From positions 1-9,770 of the forward strand of contig JACOEF010000104.1 of assembly GCA_024998705.1 (NCBI GenBank): DNA of 9,770 nucleotides, read 5' to 3'. The notes below the pieces were generated by a model. That model had not been told where the DNA came from. It did not search any database and saw only the letters and a list, made by a program, of their open reading frames with translations. Below are positions 1-6,793 of this stretch, one piece after another (position 1 is the first letter of the stretch; every line of letters begins with the position of its first letter). The stretch is from Nitrospira sp. GTDB lineage: Bacteria; Nitrospirota; Nitrospiria; Nitrospirales; Nitrospiraceae. A program made the translations under genes and the position numbers.

Positions 1-5
1 CTTGC

Positions 6-96
6 GGAGAGGTGGCCGAGTGGCCGAAGGCACCGGTTTGCTAAACCGGCACAGGTCAAAAGCCTGTCGCGGGTTCAAATCCCGCCCTCTCCGCCA
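6..96 (+). tRNA. tRNA-Ser (anticodon GCT)
   Basis: This is a complete class II tRNA. The acceptor strand GGAGAGG (6-12) pairs with CCTCTCC (86-92), followed by discriminator G93 and an encoded CCA (94-96). The anticodon stem CCGGT/ACCGG closes a 7-base loop with anticodon GCT at 40-42, which reads AGC and AGU serine codons. A long variable arm (CAGG...CCTG) is present as expected for tRNA-Ser, and the T arm is GCGGG-TTCAAAT-CCCGC. All arms pair, so it should be functional. Confidence 0.97.
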
Positions 97-169
97 CACC
101 GAACATCGAGAGTTGATTTTTCCTCGGTGATCCTGTAGACAGGAACCCCTCCACGCTTCCTACCGAAAT

Positions 170-245
170 GCCGAGGTAGCTCAGTTGGTAGAGCACAGCC
201 CTGAAAAGGCTGGTGTCGACAGTTCGATTCTGTCCCTCGGCACCA
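170..245 (+). tRNA. tRNA-Phe (anticodon GAA)
   Basis: This is a complete 76-base tRNA with encoded CCA (243-245). The acceptor arm is GCCGAGG (170-176) with CCTCGGC (235-241). The anticodon stem CAGCC/GGCTG surrounds loop CTGAAAA, with anticodon GAA at 203-205. The T arm is GACAG-TTCGATT-CTGTC. It lies 73 bases after tRNA-Ser in the same direction, so the two may be co-transcribed. Its 3' end directly abuts a decayed integrase gene, so it was plausibly the attachment site of a former integrated element (inference). Confidence 0.97.
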
Positions 246-576
246 CGTAATCCACCACTTAGGCAGCTGTTCGTTTTTGTAACTGTCCACCAACTGCCCA
301 TAACTGCCCACGTCGCCCACGCGTTCGTCCTTCGCCGCTTCTCGGAAACGCATCACGACCAGTTCTTCCAGAGTCTCCACCGCTGCGCGGAGCTTCGGTT
401 TCCAGTTGTGCATGTACTGGTCGCCCATGCCGGCCAGCCGATGGCCGAGCAGTTTTTCCGTGGTTGCATACTCGACACCCGCCTCGCCGAGCCGATGACT
501 GCTGTGTGGAGCAGGTCATGGAAATGCAGATCCTGCACGCCTGCTCGCGCACAGGCCTCAATCCATCGATGCTTAG
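246..576 (-). pseudogene. Tyrosine recombinase (integrase), C-terminal remnant
   Basis: The minus strand encodes the C-terminal catalytic part of a phage or island tyrosine integrase, broken by one frameshift. The first segment (about 574 down to 485) contains DLHFHDLLHTA, the box II motif normally written HDLRHT. Its catalytic Arg is replaced by Leu. After a frameshift near 485 the reading continues in another frame with EKLLGHRLAG, matching the LLGH motif, and then DQYMHNW, which would carry the catalytic Tyr. A helical tail follows. No stop codon remains before the tRNA: the frame runs on antisense through both tRNA genes. The N-terminal DNA-binding region and box I Arg are gone, replaced at about 575 by IS3 transposase sequence. 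Motif recognition is direct; inactivity follows from the frameshift, Arg loss and truncation. Confidence 0.8.
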
Positions 577-922
577 ATGCTCCGCTCGCAATCGGAAACA
601 CGCGCCATCGGTCAGCCAGAGCCATCGACGCGGCAGTTGCTTCGTTGGCACCGTTAGGCCTTCGCGCCGCCAGAGGCGGTCCACCCGCTTGTGATTGACT
701 CGCCAGCCCTCATGCCGCAACCTGGCTATACCCATAACGGCCTTACTGACTGGCCAGCTTGATGATGGCAGCAGTCCACGGAGCCTCATCATTGGGTGCC
801 GCTCGCTCAGAACGTTGCGTCGAGCGGGGCTGCCCCAGGCTCCGACAGACTCGACGTTCGACCAGGCCCAGCGTCACGCAGCAGTACTCCACTGGGCACC
901 GTCGGTGCGCTGGACTTAGAGG
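577..922 (-). pseudogene. IS3-family transposase OrfB, N-terminal remnant
   Basis: Read on the minus strand from about 922 downward, the sequence follows the N-terminal half of an IS3-family OrfB. It starts LSPAHRR (usual LSPARRR), then VERRVCRSLGQPRSTQR (about 865-815), then IIKLASQ, a TAA at 743-745 where the family has Tyr, then GRYGY. A frameshift near 728 moves to the frame encoding HEGWRVNHKRVDRLWRREGL and LWLTDGACFRLRAEH, ending at 577. In the family this part holds the helical HTH-like region that precedes the DDE catalytic core. The core is absent because the sequence switches abruptly to integrase at about 575. The stop, frameshift and truncation make it inactive. Confidence 0.8.
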
Positions 923-1221
923 TGGAGCAATCGCTCGATCTGCGCGGGCTCGTTAAGAATATGTTGAAGGCGCGGCGCGAGGTGGGCGGTGGTGCTTCCT
1001 GGCGGCCCAGGCAGCAAGATGTACCGCGTATGTGCACGTTGGATGAGCAGCGTCACTATGACGAGCGTCGGAATGACGAAAAAAAATATCAGCCACAGCC
1101 ATTTAAACCCCAAGCCTGATAGATGAAATGCTGCCTTATGACGCACTTTGGAGACACGGCGGTCCAATCTTCTCACATAGCGATATAATCCGGAGGATTC
1201 GTCCGGTAAGTCAAAACTCAT
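916..1221 (-). CDS. Small single-pass membrane protein, unknown function
   Basis: This is a predicted 101-residue protein that I do not recognise. The chosen ATG begins MSFDLPDE and is preceded by GGAG about 11 bases upstream. An earlier in-frame ATG at 1290 has no better site. The N-terminal half is basic (RRLDRRVSKVRHK), followed by one hydrophobic segment of about 20 residues around residues 39-58 (WLWLIFFFVIPTLVIV) and a tail of about 40 residues. This suggests an inner-membrane anchor with a short domain on the far side. The last codons overlap the beginning of the IS3 remnant, so the natural C-terminus may have been replaced when the element landed. It lies downstream of, and in the same direction as, the HtrA-like gene, with a gap of about 155 bases. 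It could be a non-functional fragment. Confidence 0.4.
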   Translation of the reverse strand: MSFDLPDESSGLYRYVRRLDRRVSKVRHKAAFHLSGLGFKWLWLIFFFVIPTLVIVTLLIQRAHTRYILLPGPPGSTTAHLAPRLQHILNEPAQIERLLHL

Positions 1222-1376
1222 GACGCCAATCGCTCCAAGGTCAGATTGCAAACTATCACGCACACCATTCCATCTATTGCCTCCACTCACTCATCCTTTA
1301 GCCAGAACGGACATATCTTACGGCCATGTCGAAGGCCCCCATTGCACATGCGCTCCCGATGAGGCGTATCACTACC

Positions 1377-2537
1377 TCAGAACGGAACGAGCCCCAGCCC
1401 CTGTGGAACGACAGGAGGCACCTGTAAGGCGGGATGCTGCGCGGGGCCAGAGAGCGTCGGACGTTCCCCCAAATGAACCGTCTTCGTCTGCCATACACCA
1501 TCCCTAACGACCTTCAGGGAGACGGCTTGTTCCACCTTCAATTGACGCAACACTTTGGCATACTGTTCGCTGTTCTTCACGTCGTCCCCATTCACGGAGA
1601 CAATAATGTCGCCGCCGAGGATCCACGGCTCTCCCTGGATGACCACATCCAGATTCCCTGCGCGCAACCCGGCCGCCTCGGCCGGACTTCCATCCTCCAC
1701 ATCAATGATCAGGAGTCCGCTGACCAAGGGTAGCACGATGAGGTTTTTCACTTCGTCGGTCACAAATTTTCCTTTAACTCCCAACCGGGGCCTGATCACT
1801 CTGCCATCCGCCTTCAATTCCGCCACTATGGCCTTCACGGTATTGATTGGAATGGCGAACCCGATACTCTGCGCGCCCAGCAAAATGGATGAATTAATGC
1901 CGACGACACGATCTTCGGAATCAACCAGTGGCCCGCCACTATTCCCGGGATTGAACGGAGCTGTAGTTTGAATCACTCGCTCTTGAAACACTTCCTGTTT
2001 GGTCTCAAGAAGTTTGCCGAATCCGCTTACAATGCCTATTGAAAAAGCATAACCCAATCCAAAGGGATGTCCGATGGCTAGGACTTTCTGGCCGATTTCC
2101 AGTTTATCGGAATCCCCTAGATCTGCAGGGCTATAGGATCCTTTCGGGAGCGTCACACGGAGCAGCGCGACGTCCGATTGCGGATCGCTGCCAATGAGCT
2201 GTGCTGGAAGGCGAGTCCCATCGTGTAACGTCACAGTGATACTGGCGGCTCCTCCCACAACGTGGGCATTGGTCACAATGGAACCCTCCGCATCGATCAA
2301 CACACCTGATCCGAGGCCTCTCCCAGACGCCTGGGTGATGTGATGTTGGCTGTAGTATGCTGAGGCGATCAACACCGTCGACTTTGCCATTTGCTTGTAA
2401 ACCCGCACATTGTTTATTTCTTCCGGTGTGACCAAGGCGGCTGTGAGTAGCGCAGGAGTCCCTGCACTTATTGCGAGTGCCAGGCCGGCGATCCACCAAG
2501 AGGGAACACATTTTCTGAGAAGTCGGAACGACATCAT
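1377..2537 (-). CDS. HtrA/DegP-like secreted serine protease with one PDZ domain
   Basis: This 386-residue protein has an N-terminal signal or anchor segment (about residues 12-34), so it should act in the periplasm degrading or handling misfolded envelope proteins. A trypsin-like domain spans about 45-240. The triad is visible as His92 (TNAHVV), Asp122 (SDVALL) and Ser200 (GNSGGPL). The stretch before the serine reads TTAPFNPGNSGG, a variant of the usual TDAAINPGNSGG. A single C-terminal PDZ domain (about 250-358) carries the typical GSPAEAAGLRAG and GGDIIVSVNG segments. The last 25 residues are Pro-rich. The start is supported by AGGAG six bases before ATG-ATG; initiation at the second ATG is equally possible. 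Length and layout fit single-PDZ HtrA proteins (family knowledge). I cannot assign it specifically as DegP, DegQ or DegS. It appears to be transcribed alone. Confidence 0.92.
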   Translation of the reverse strand: MMSFRLLRKCVPSWWIAGLALAISAGTPALLTAALVTPEEINNVRVYKQMAKSTVLIASAYYSQHHITQASGRGLGSGVLIDAEGSIVTNAHVVGGAASITVTLHDGTRLPAQLIGSDPQSDVALLRVTLPKGSYSPADLGDSDKLEIGQKVLAIGHPFGLGYAFSIGIVSGFGKLLETKQEVFQERVIQTTAPFNPGNSGGPLVDSEDRVVGINSSILLGAQSIGFAIPINTVKAIVAELKADGRVIRPRLGVKGKFVTDEVKNLIVLPLVSGLLIIDVEDGSPAEAAGLRAGNLDVVIQGEPWILGGDIIVSVNGDDVKNSEQYAKVLRQLKVEQAVSLKVVRDGVWQTKTVHLGERPTLSGPAQHPALQVPPVVPQGLGLVPF

Positions 2538-3026
2538 TGATCTCTCCTTTATGAATCGTCGTTAGTCGGCTAGTACGGCGATAGGTTTCCAGGTCCATCT
2601 CCTCTCATTCTACCTCACTCGCCGCAGCGTCTGGACGAGTCATCGGATTGCGAGGGGTCAAGAATACGGGGCGCTCCCTCGATGATGGGTGGCATCATCA
2701 ATACCCATGCCAACCAGACTGCGGAACCATCCCTTATTAATATATACGCACAGAATGTACCGAGGTCCGCATACTCGCGTATATCAGGACAACATCGACC
2801 GTTACAGCCATTCGAGACCTGAGCATTATGCCCCAGAGCCTCAGATGAAAGCGCCGCACGGTGGCCAAACGCACCAGCATGGAAATAGACAGATGACGTA
2901 TTTTGAGATGGACGGATGACGGCGGAACTATCAGGCATGATCAATTGATTCAGGGGCAAGGCCGTTGCATCAGTTGAGGCCTCAGTGTCAGAGCATCGAA
3001 CCATTTAGTGAAATGCTAGGTCCGGC
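2538..3026. other. Intergenic stretch without a convincing gene
   Basis: About 490 bases separate the HtrA start from the second IS3 element. Open frames exist on both strands (for example minus 2615-3004 and plus 2689-2919). None has a credible ribosome site, recognisable motif or protein-like composition. The part nearest 2538 must hold the HtrA leader. A TAGAAT hexamer on the minus strand (about 2608-2613) could be a -10 box, but I see no convincing -35 partner. An AT-rich patch lies at about 2736-2750. I see no terminator, RNA gene or repeat array. Confidence 0.5.
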
Positions 3027-3039
3027 GAGAGGGGGCCTC
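3027..3039 (+). repeat. Candidate terminal inverted repeat of IS3 element (right copy)
   Basis: GAGAGGGGGCCTC reads inward towards the OrfB end. It is related to the inverted block at the other end of the element (3632-3643). Similarity is confined to about 10 bases with one offset, so the exact boundary is uncertain. Confidence 0.35.
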
Positions 3040-3091
3040 GCTTGGTTGAACAGAACGTGGCCATTCTTAAATGGTGCCTCGCGTGCTCTGC

Positions 3092-3290
3092 CTATGCGGC
3101 GGTGTGCCCTGCGGGCAGGTGGTCAACCTACACTCCATCGGGTGTTTGGCCGTCAAGCGCTCAGTGCGGTCTGCTCTGGTAGTAGGCCGAAGAGCGAGAC
3201 ACCCTGAGAATCTGACATTGCCGAACGACGGGCAAGGCATGGTTTTGGTGGATCATCGTGTTGCGCTCAGCTTCCTGCCTTGATGAGCGC
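3092..3290 (-). pseudogene. IS3-family OrfB, deleted to its two ends
   Basis: After OrfA the reading shifts frame and gives ERNTMIHQNHALPVVRQCQ then LRVSRSSAYYQSRPH, which is the beginning of this type of OrfB. A TGA (3161-3163) follows, and in the same frame comes ALDGQTPDGV, a TAG, then DHLPAGHTAA and a final TAG at 3092-3094. That matches the extreme C-terminus of the same family (usual HSALGGRTPDEVYF...). The whole DDE catalytic core, about 230 residues, is missing. The join falls at an RPH tripeptide that occurs at both edges in intact relatives (AYYQPRP and RRPHSAL). The TGA sits where the family has Ser. This is clearly a dead gene. Confidence 0.7.
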
Positions 3291-3296
3291 CCCGTC

Positions 3297-3551
3297 TCAA
3301 CAATCATCCTCCAGCGCCAGTTGGCCAATTTTGGCCTGGAGAGTGTTGAGCTCCGGCGTGTCCGCCGTCGGCGTGGCCTCACCAAAGACATCCGCCGCTC
3401 GTGCCAGCAACGGATGCTTCCATTCGGTGATATGAGTGGGATGCACACGAAATTGCTCGGTCAATTCGGCCAGCGTCTTGTCGCCTTTGACTGCGGTTAG
3501 GAGCAACTGGGCCTTACACGCGGCTCCGTGATTCCGTCGTGTTCGCGTCAT
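3297..3551 (-). CDS. IS3-family OrfA (HTH DNA-binding protein)
   Basis: This predicted 84-residue protein starts MTRTRRNHGAACKAQL and continues TLAELTEQFRVHPTHITEWK, the helix-turn-helix typical of IS3-family OrfA (usual form ELAxxFxVHPxQIxxWK). It ends in the start of the leucine-zipper region, IGQLALEDD. The start is preceded by AGAGGAG seven bases upstream. An in-frame extension up to 3650 is open but falls in the element's leader. The stop TGA at 3297-3299 probably arose by mutation, because the same frame continues with DGALIKAG, matching the family's usual xALIKAG. OrfA is therefore slightly shortened. It would bind the element's terminal repeats but has no intact OrfB partner here. Confidence 0.7.
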   Translation of the reverse strand: MTRTRRNHGAACKAQLLLTAVKGDKTLAELTEQFRVHPTHITEWKHPLLARAADVFGEATPTADTPELNTLQAKIGQLALEDDC

Positions 3552-3631
3552 CGCCTCGCTCCTCTGGTTCGCCACCAGCTGGTAGCTTCGGTGAAGCCAG
3601 ACGACCACTTTGCACAGGGCCCGAATCTCCG

Positions 3632-3643
3632 GGCTCCCCTCTC
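3632..3643 (-). repeat. Candidate terminal inverted repeat of IS3 element (left copy)
   Basis: On the minus strand this reads GAGAGGGGAGCC and lies about 80-90 bases upstream of OrfA, a normal distance for an IS3-family left end. It pairs with the block at 3027-3039. No matching direct repeat is visible just outside. Confidence 0.35.
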
Positions 3644-3651
3644 TGTTCATG

Positions 3652-4035
3652 CGAGCGATTAGAGTCCGTGCTTAATGTGCGCTACCGCTCAGTATCGGGA
3701 TCGACGATCGAATGAGGACGGTCCAAAAGCATGCCCTCCTGCCATAAACTTATTGATCAAGCCTGAGCGCGCAGGTGGTTTTCCTCTCTCAATCCTGTCC
3801 CCGAGGCTCAATACCATTGATTGACCCAGGCGCGACGTGTTAGCAATGGCTCAGGCATAAAATTCGCCTGTATCAAGCCGGCCAAGTTGGAGCTGTGCCC
3901 CATGCTGCGCATGCCTAGGGTATGTCGCGGAATCATTGGATTGCTCAAGATTCTGTCGAGTTTCATCATCGAGTGCACATCTCGACTGGTCTCGATAGAG
4001 GAAGATCATAGTCCCAACAGCGTGTCCCTTGAATT
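3652..4035. other. Gene-free leader region before the MBOAT operon
   Basis: About 380 bases lie between the IS3 element and the acyltransferase start. I find no supported ORF. It should contain the promoter of the two-gene operon, but no clear -35/-10 or -24/-12 pair stands out. A TTGACC hexamer near 3821 lacks a partner at normal spacing. A 6-bp inverted repeat, GTCGAG (3955-3960) and CTCGAC (3981-3986), is too short to interpret. No Shine-Dalgarno sequence lies within 15 bases of the downstream ATG. Confidence 0.4.
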
Positions 4036-5592
4036 ATGCCCCTACATTCGATCGGTTTCATTGCTGTCTTTCTCCCCCTCACCCTTAGTCTCTATATCTT
4101 GCTTTCCAAAGTCGGGCAGGGTCGCGTGGCACTGGCTGGGCTGGTTGGAATGTCGCTCTGGTTCGCCGGCTGGCGCACACTCTCCGATGCAGAACTCCTT
4201 CTCCTCTCGATCGTGGGAAACTTCCTTCTTGGGCTCTCTCTCCACCGATACACGCCCAGGCATGGGACTATACGCACGGTCCTCCTGACTGTGGGAGTTC
4301 TCATGAATCTCTCGGTACTTGGCTATTTTAAGTACTCAACGTTTTTCCTGGAGAACGTGCAACTTTCTGGAGACACGGTTTCCCCATTTGTCACGGGTCC
4401 CCTTCCACTCGGCATCTCATTCCTCACGTTTCAGCAAATCGCCTATCTGGTCGATGTCTCACGTGGGCAGATCATCACATTTCGGTTTCTGGAATATTGT
4501 GTATTTTGCGCCTTCTCTCCGAAACTCATGGCTGGCCCCATCACTCGATATGGAGAGTTTGTCCCCCAGATCGCGAGCGCGATGCGCTCCCTCTCGACAC
4601 TAGCCCTAGCCGAAGGGATCACTCTGTTCGCGATCGGGCTGTGCAAGAAAGTGGTGCTGGCAGATACCCTAGCCGGCTATGCCGACCCTGTCTTCGCTGC
4701 AGGCTCATCCGGCCAAGCACTGGGTATGGTGGAAGCATGGGGCGGGCTCTTGGCCTATTCGTTCCAACTGTACTTTGATTTCTCCGGCTATACGGATATG
4801 GCACTCGGCATAGCCCGCATGTTCGGCTTCACACTCCCTGAGAATTTCAACTCACCCTATCAAGCCACCAATATCATCGACTTTTGGCAGCGCTGGCATA
4901 TGACCCTTTCCCGCTTTCTTCGCGACTACCTGTACATTCCTTTGGGCGGCAACCGGAAGGGCCTCTTGCGGCAACACCTTCACATCCTGATTACCATGGT
5001 GCTCTGTGGCCTCTGGCACGGAGCCAATTGGACCTTTGTGATCTGGGGCGGCCTTCACGGTGTGTACCTCATGATCAACCACGGCTGGCGCAGACTCGGT
5101 GTGCATTGTTCACACACGATGGGATGGATTGTGACATTTCTCTCCACCGCCATGGCCTGGGTCTGGTTTCGGGCAGAAAGTATTCCGGCAGCCACACGGA
5201 TCACTGCATCCTTGCTCGGTCTCAACGGGTTCTGGACAGATGGACTGCGAGGGGTCCTTCATTACCTCGAGAAGCCCGCAGCACAATTCCACTCGCTCGC
5301 GCAGCTCTTCACTGTTGAGGAAATGCGGATGGCCCTTTCTTTCGATCGATGGACGGTGTACCCGATCGATGTGCTCTTTTCAGAGCCCGCTCTCCACACC
5401 TTCTGGTTGGTCATATCAGGGGTTGTCGTCTTACGACTCCCCAATACTCGTGAATGGAAGACCATGGAACATCAGAGCCCAGAGGCCACCCTGACAATGA
5501 TGAGAGGGCTGTCTATTGGCGTCCTCCTGTTTCTGGTGCTGCTCGCATCCATGACCTCGCATCCAGGTGGGTTTATTTACGAAAACTTCTGA
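4036..5592 (+). CDS. AlgI-like membrane-bound O-acyltransferase (MBOAT)
   Basis: This 518-residue polytopic inner-membrane protein should move acyl (often acetyl) groups across the membrane onto an exported polysaccharide or other envelope acceptor. The N-terminus IGFIAVFLPLTLSLY matches the family opening, and an in-frame TGA lies just upstream, fixing the start at this ATG. Conserved blocks include PLGISFLTFQQIAYLVD (124-140), FSPKLMAGPITRYGEFVPQ (160-178), FDFSGYTDMALG (248-258), FWQRWHMTLSRFLRDYLYIP (283-302) and GLWHGANWTFVIWGG (325-339). His328 is the invariant catalytic histidine and His288 the second conserved one. About 10-12 hydrophobic segments are visible. The downstream SGNH-like gene begins five bases after the stop, the usual AlgI/PatA/DltB-type pairing. 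The acceptor cannot be told from this window because no glycosyltransferases are present. The start lacks a Shine-Dalgarno sequence. Confidence 0.93.
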   Translation: MPLHSIGFIAVFLPLTLSLYILLSKVGQGRVALAGLVGMSLWFAGWRTLSDAELLLLSIVGNFLLGLSLHRYTPRHGTIRTVLLTVGVLMNLSVLGYFKYSTFFLENVQLSGDTVSPFVTGPLPLGISFLTFQQIAYLVDVSRGQIITFRFLEYCVFCAFSPKLMAGPITRYGEFVPQIASAMRSLSTLALAEGITLFAIGLCKKVVLADTLAGYADPVFAAGSSGQALGMVEAWGGLLAYSFQLYFDFSGYTDMALGIARMFGFTLPENFNSPYQATNIIDFWQRWHMTLSRFLRDYLYIPLGGNRKGLLRQHLHILITMVLCGLWHGANWTFVIWGGLHGVYLMINHGWRRLGVHCSHTMGWIVTFLSTAMAWVWFRAESIPAATRITASLLGLNGFWTDGLRGVLHYLEKPAAQFHSLAQLFTVEEMRMALSFDRWTVYPIDVLFSEPALHTFWLVISGVVVLRLPNTREWKTMEHQSPEATLTMMRGLSIGVLLFLVLLASMTSHPGGFIYENF

Positions 5593-5597
5593 CACAC

Positions 5598-6770
5598 ATG
5601 ACACTCTCCACGGCAGGTAAATATGTGGGCATCATCGCCCTCTCGCTCTCGGTTCTTTCCGTTCTGTATATCGGCGCCTTCGTCTATCAACTGGGTGCGC
5701 TCGTGCCGGCCGAGTACTGGATTTACGAGACCCAAATCGTGAAGCGCGAATTATTGGCAGAGCATCGGGACAAGAGGAAAATTCTTTTTGTGGCGGGCTC
5801 CAGCACATTTTTCGGAATCGATGCGGGCCGGATTGAACAGGCCCTTGGGACTGATACACTGAATCTAGGCGTGAGTATCGCTCGTCCCTTTGCCGTGATG
5901 GTGAACGACATCATGCCATACGTACAAACCGGAGACGTCGTGATATTCCCTCTCGAATACGAGCTCTACCATGCTGAAACCACCTATACCGATTGGTTCA
6001 CCAACCAAGTGATGGCCTGGGATCCGGACTATTTTTGGGAACTACACGCCACAGAGAAGGTACGGTTTATGCGCTCCGTCCTCCCGCAACGAGTCCTTCT
6101 TGGTGCCATCACCAAGGCGGTTGGTTCGCACCTCGAAAGCGTACAAGCCAGACAGCTCAAGCCTCCAGATCACATCCGCAGCCTGATTCGTGCCGCCTGG
6201 TCTCAACCGAACTATCGTCCTTCTAAAATGTATTCATTGCTGAACAACGACCGCCATGGTAATGCCATCATGCGAACCCCTGAGCCGGTCGTCGTATCCA
6301 CCGGCGACCCGTACGAACTCGACATCGATTTCATTGACTCGCCGTATTTCTGGAGCACCCTGCAAGGTTTCGTTGAACATTGCCGAGCCAAGGGCGTCAG
6401 CGTGTACATCGCCTGGCCTCTGGTTGTGAGCGAAAAGCTCAACTTCCGTTCCTCACGTGTGACACAGGGAGTAAGCGAGATCATGGGGCGCCTGCGAGAG
6501 ATGGGGATATCAGTGCTGGGCAATCCATCCGATTTTCAGTATGACATCGGACACTTTACGGACAAGCTCTACCATCTCACTCTTCAAGGAAGGGCCGAGC
6601 ATATAGCCCGCCTGCTTGCCCATCTTATGAACGAACCACGCCTGTTCCTCACCAAGAAACATACGTCCGCAACGAAAACCTCCTTTTATGGAACCGCTCG
6701 GCCGGCATCATGCGTCGCACCGATGCGCCTCTGTCACCGTACACTTTCTCCCATTGTAAACAGGCTATAA
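5598..6770 (+). CDS. Membrane-anchored SGNH/GDSL-like protein, partner of the MBOAT
   Basis: This predicted 390-residue protein has an N-terminal membrane anchor (about residues 9-30) and an extracytoplasmic domain. VAGSSTFFGID (65-75) matches the GSSxxxxG form of SGNH block I, with Ser69 the likely nucleophile. Near the end, GHFTDKLYHLTLQGRAEH (318-335) gives the Asp322/His326 pair expected of the catalytic C-terminal block. In AlgJ/AlgX- and DltD-type systems such proteins receive the acyl group from the MBOAT and place it on the glycan. That role is inferred from the five-base spacing to the acyltransferase gene and from the shared family layout. A longer frame opens at 5454 inside the MBOAT gene, but ATG 5598 gives the natural signal-anchor start. 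About 45 residues after the catalytic block look unstructured and basic, with no recognisable motif. Translation is probably coupled to the upstream gene, as no strong ribosome site is seen. Confidence 0.82.
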   Translation: MTLSTAGKYVGIIALSLSVLSVLYIGAFVYQLGALVPAEYWIYETQIVKRELLAEHRDKRKILFVAGSSTFFGIDAGRIEQALGTDTLNLGVSIARPFAVMVNDIMPYVQTGDVVIFPLEYELYHAETTYTDWFTNQVMAWDPDYFWELHATEKVRFMRSVLPQRVLLGAITKAVGSHLESVQARQLKPPDHIRSLIRAAWSQPNYRPSKMYSLLNNDRHGNAIMRTPEPVVVSTGDPYELDIDFIDSPYFWSTLQGFVEHCRAKGVSVYIAWPLVVSEKLNFRSSRVTQGVSEIMGRLREMGISVLGNPSDFQYDIGHFTDKLYHLTLQGRAEHIARLLAHLMNEPRLFLTKKHTSATKTSFYGTARPASCVAPMRLCHRTLSPIVNRL

Positions 6771-6793
6771 GGAGCACTGTCCGGCGGTTGGCG

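Larger units (their letters stand above)
3027..3643 (-). mobile_element. Degenerate IS3-family insertion sequence with internal deletion
   Basis: This short element reads on the minus strand. It carries OrfA, the start of OrfB and the extreme end of OrfB, so about 0.6 kb remains of an element that is normally 1.2-1.5 kb (family knowledge). Candidate ends are the related blocks GAGAGGGGG-CCTC at 3027-3039 and, inverted, GAGAGGGG-AGCC ending at 3643. The interior after the OrfB stop also resembles IS3-family right ends (ATTCTTAA about 40 bases in). I see no clear target-site duplication. Without the catalytic core it cannot move by itself. The exact ends are tentative; the element's identity is well supported by its coding remnants. 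Confidence 0.65.

Noticed and set aside
56..428. Minus-strand ORFs crossing both tRNA genes
   Set aside because: They translate the antisense of tRNA-Ser and tRNA-Phe, a well-known source of spurious predicted proteins. Only the part to the right of 245 is meaningful, as integrase.
2689..2919. Plus-strand ORF of 76 codons, rich in His, Pro and Arg
   Set aside because: No start signal or recognisable pattern; probably chance open frame in intergenic DNA.
2615..3004. Minus-strand ORF of 129 codons
   Set aside because: No ribosome site, no motif and unnatural composition; its upstream part overlaps the flank of the IS3 element.
3821..4288. Plus-strand ORF of 155 codons overlapping the MBOAT start
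   Set aside because: Its second half is an out-of-frame shadow of the MBOAT gene, and the first half has no protein-like features.
5454..5597. Upstream extension of the SGNH protein into the MBOAT gene
   Set aside because: These 48 codons are out-of-frame MBOAT sequence; the ATG at 5598 gives a normal membrane anchor five bases after the MBOAT stop.
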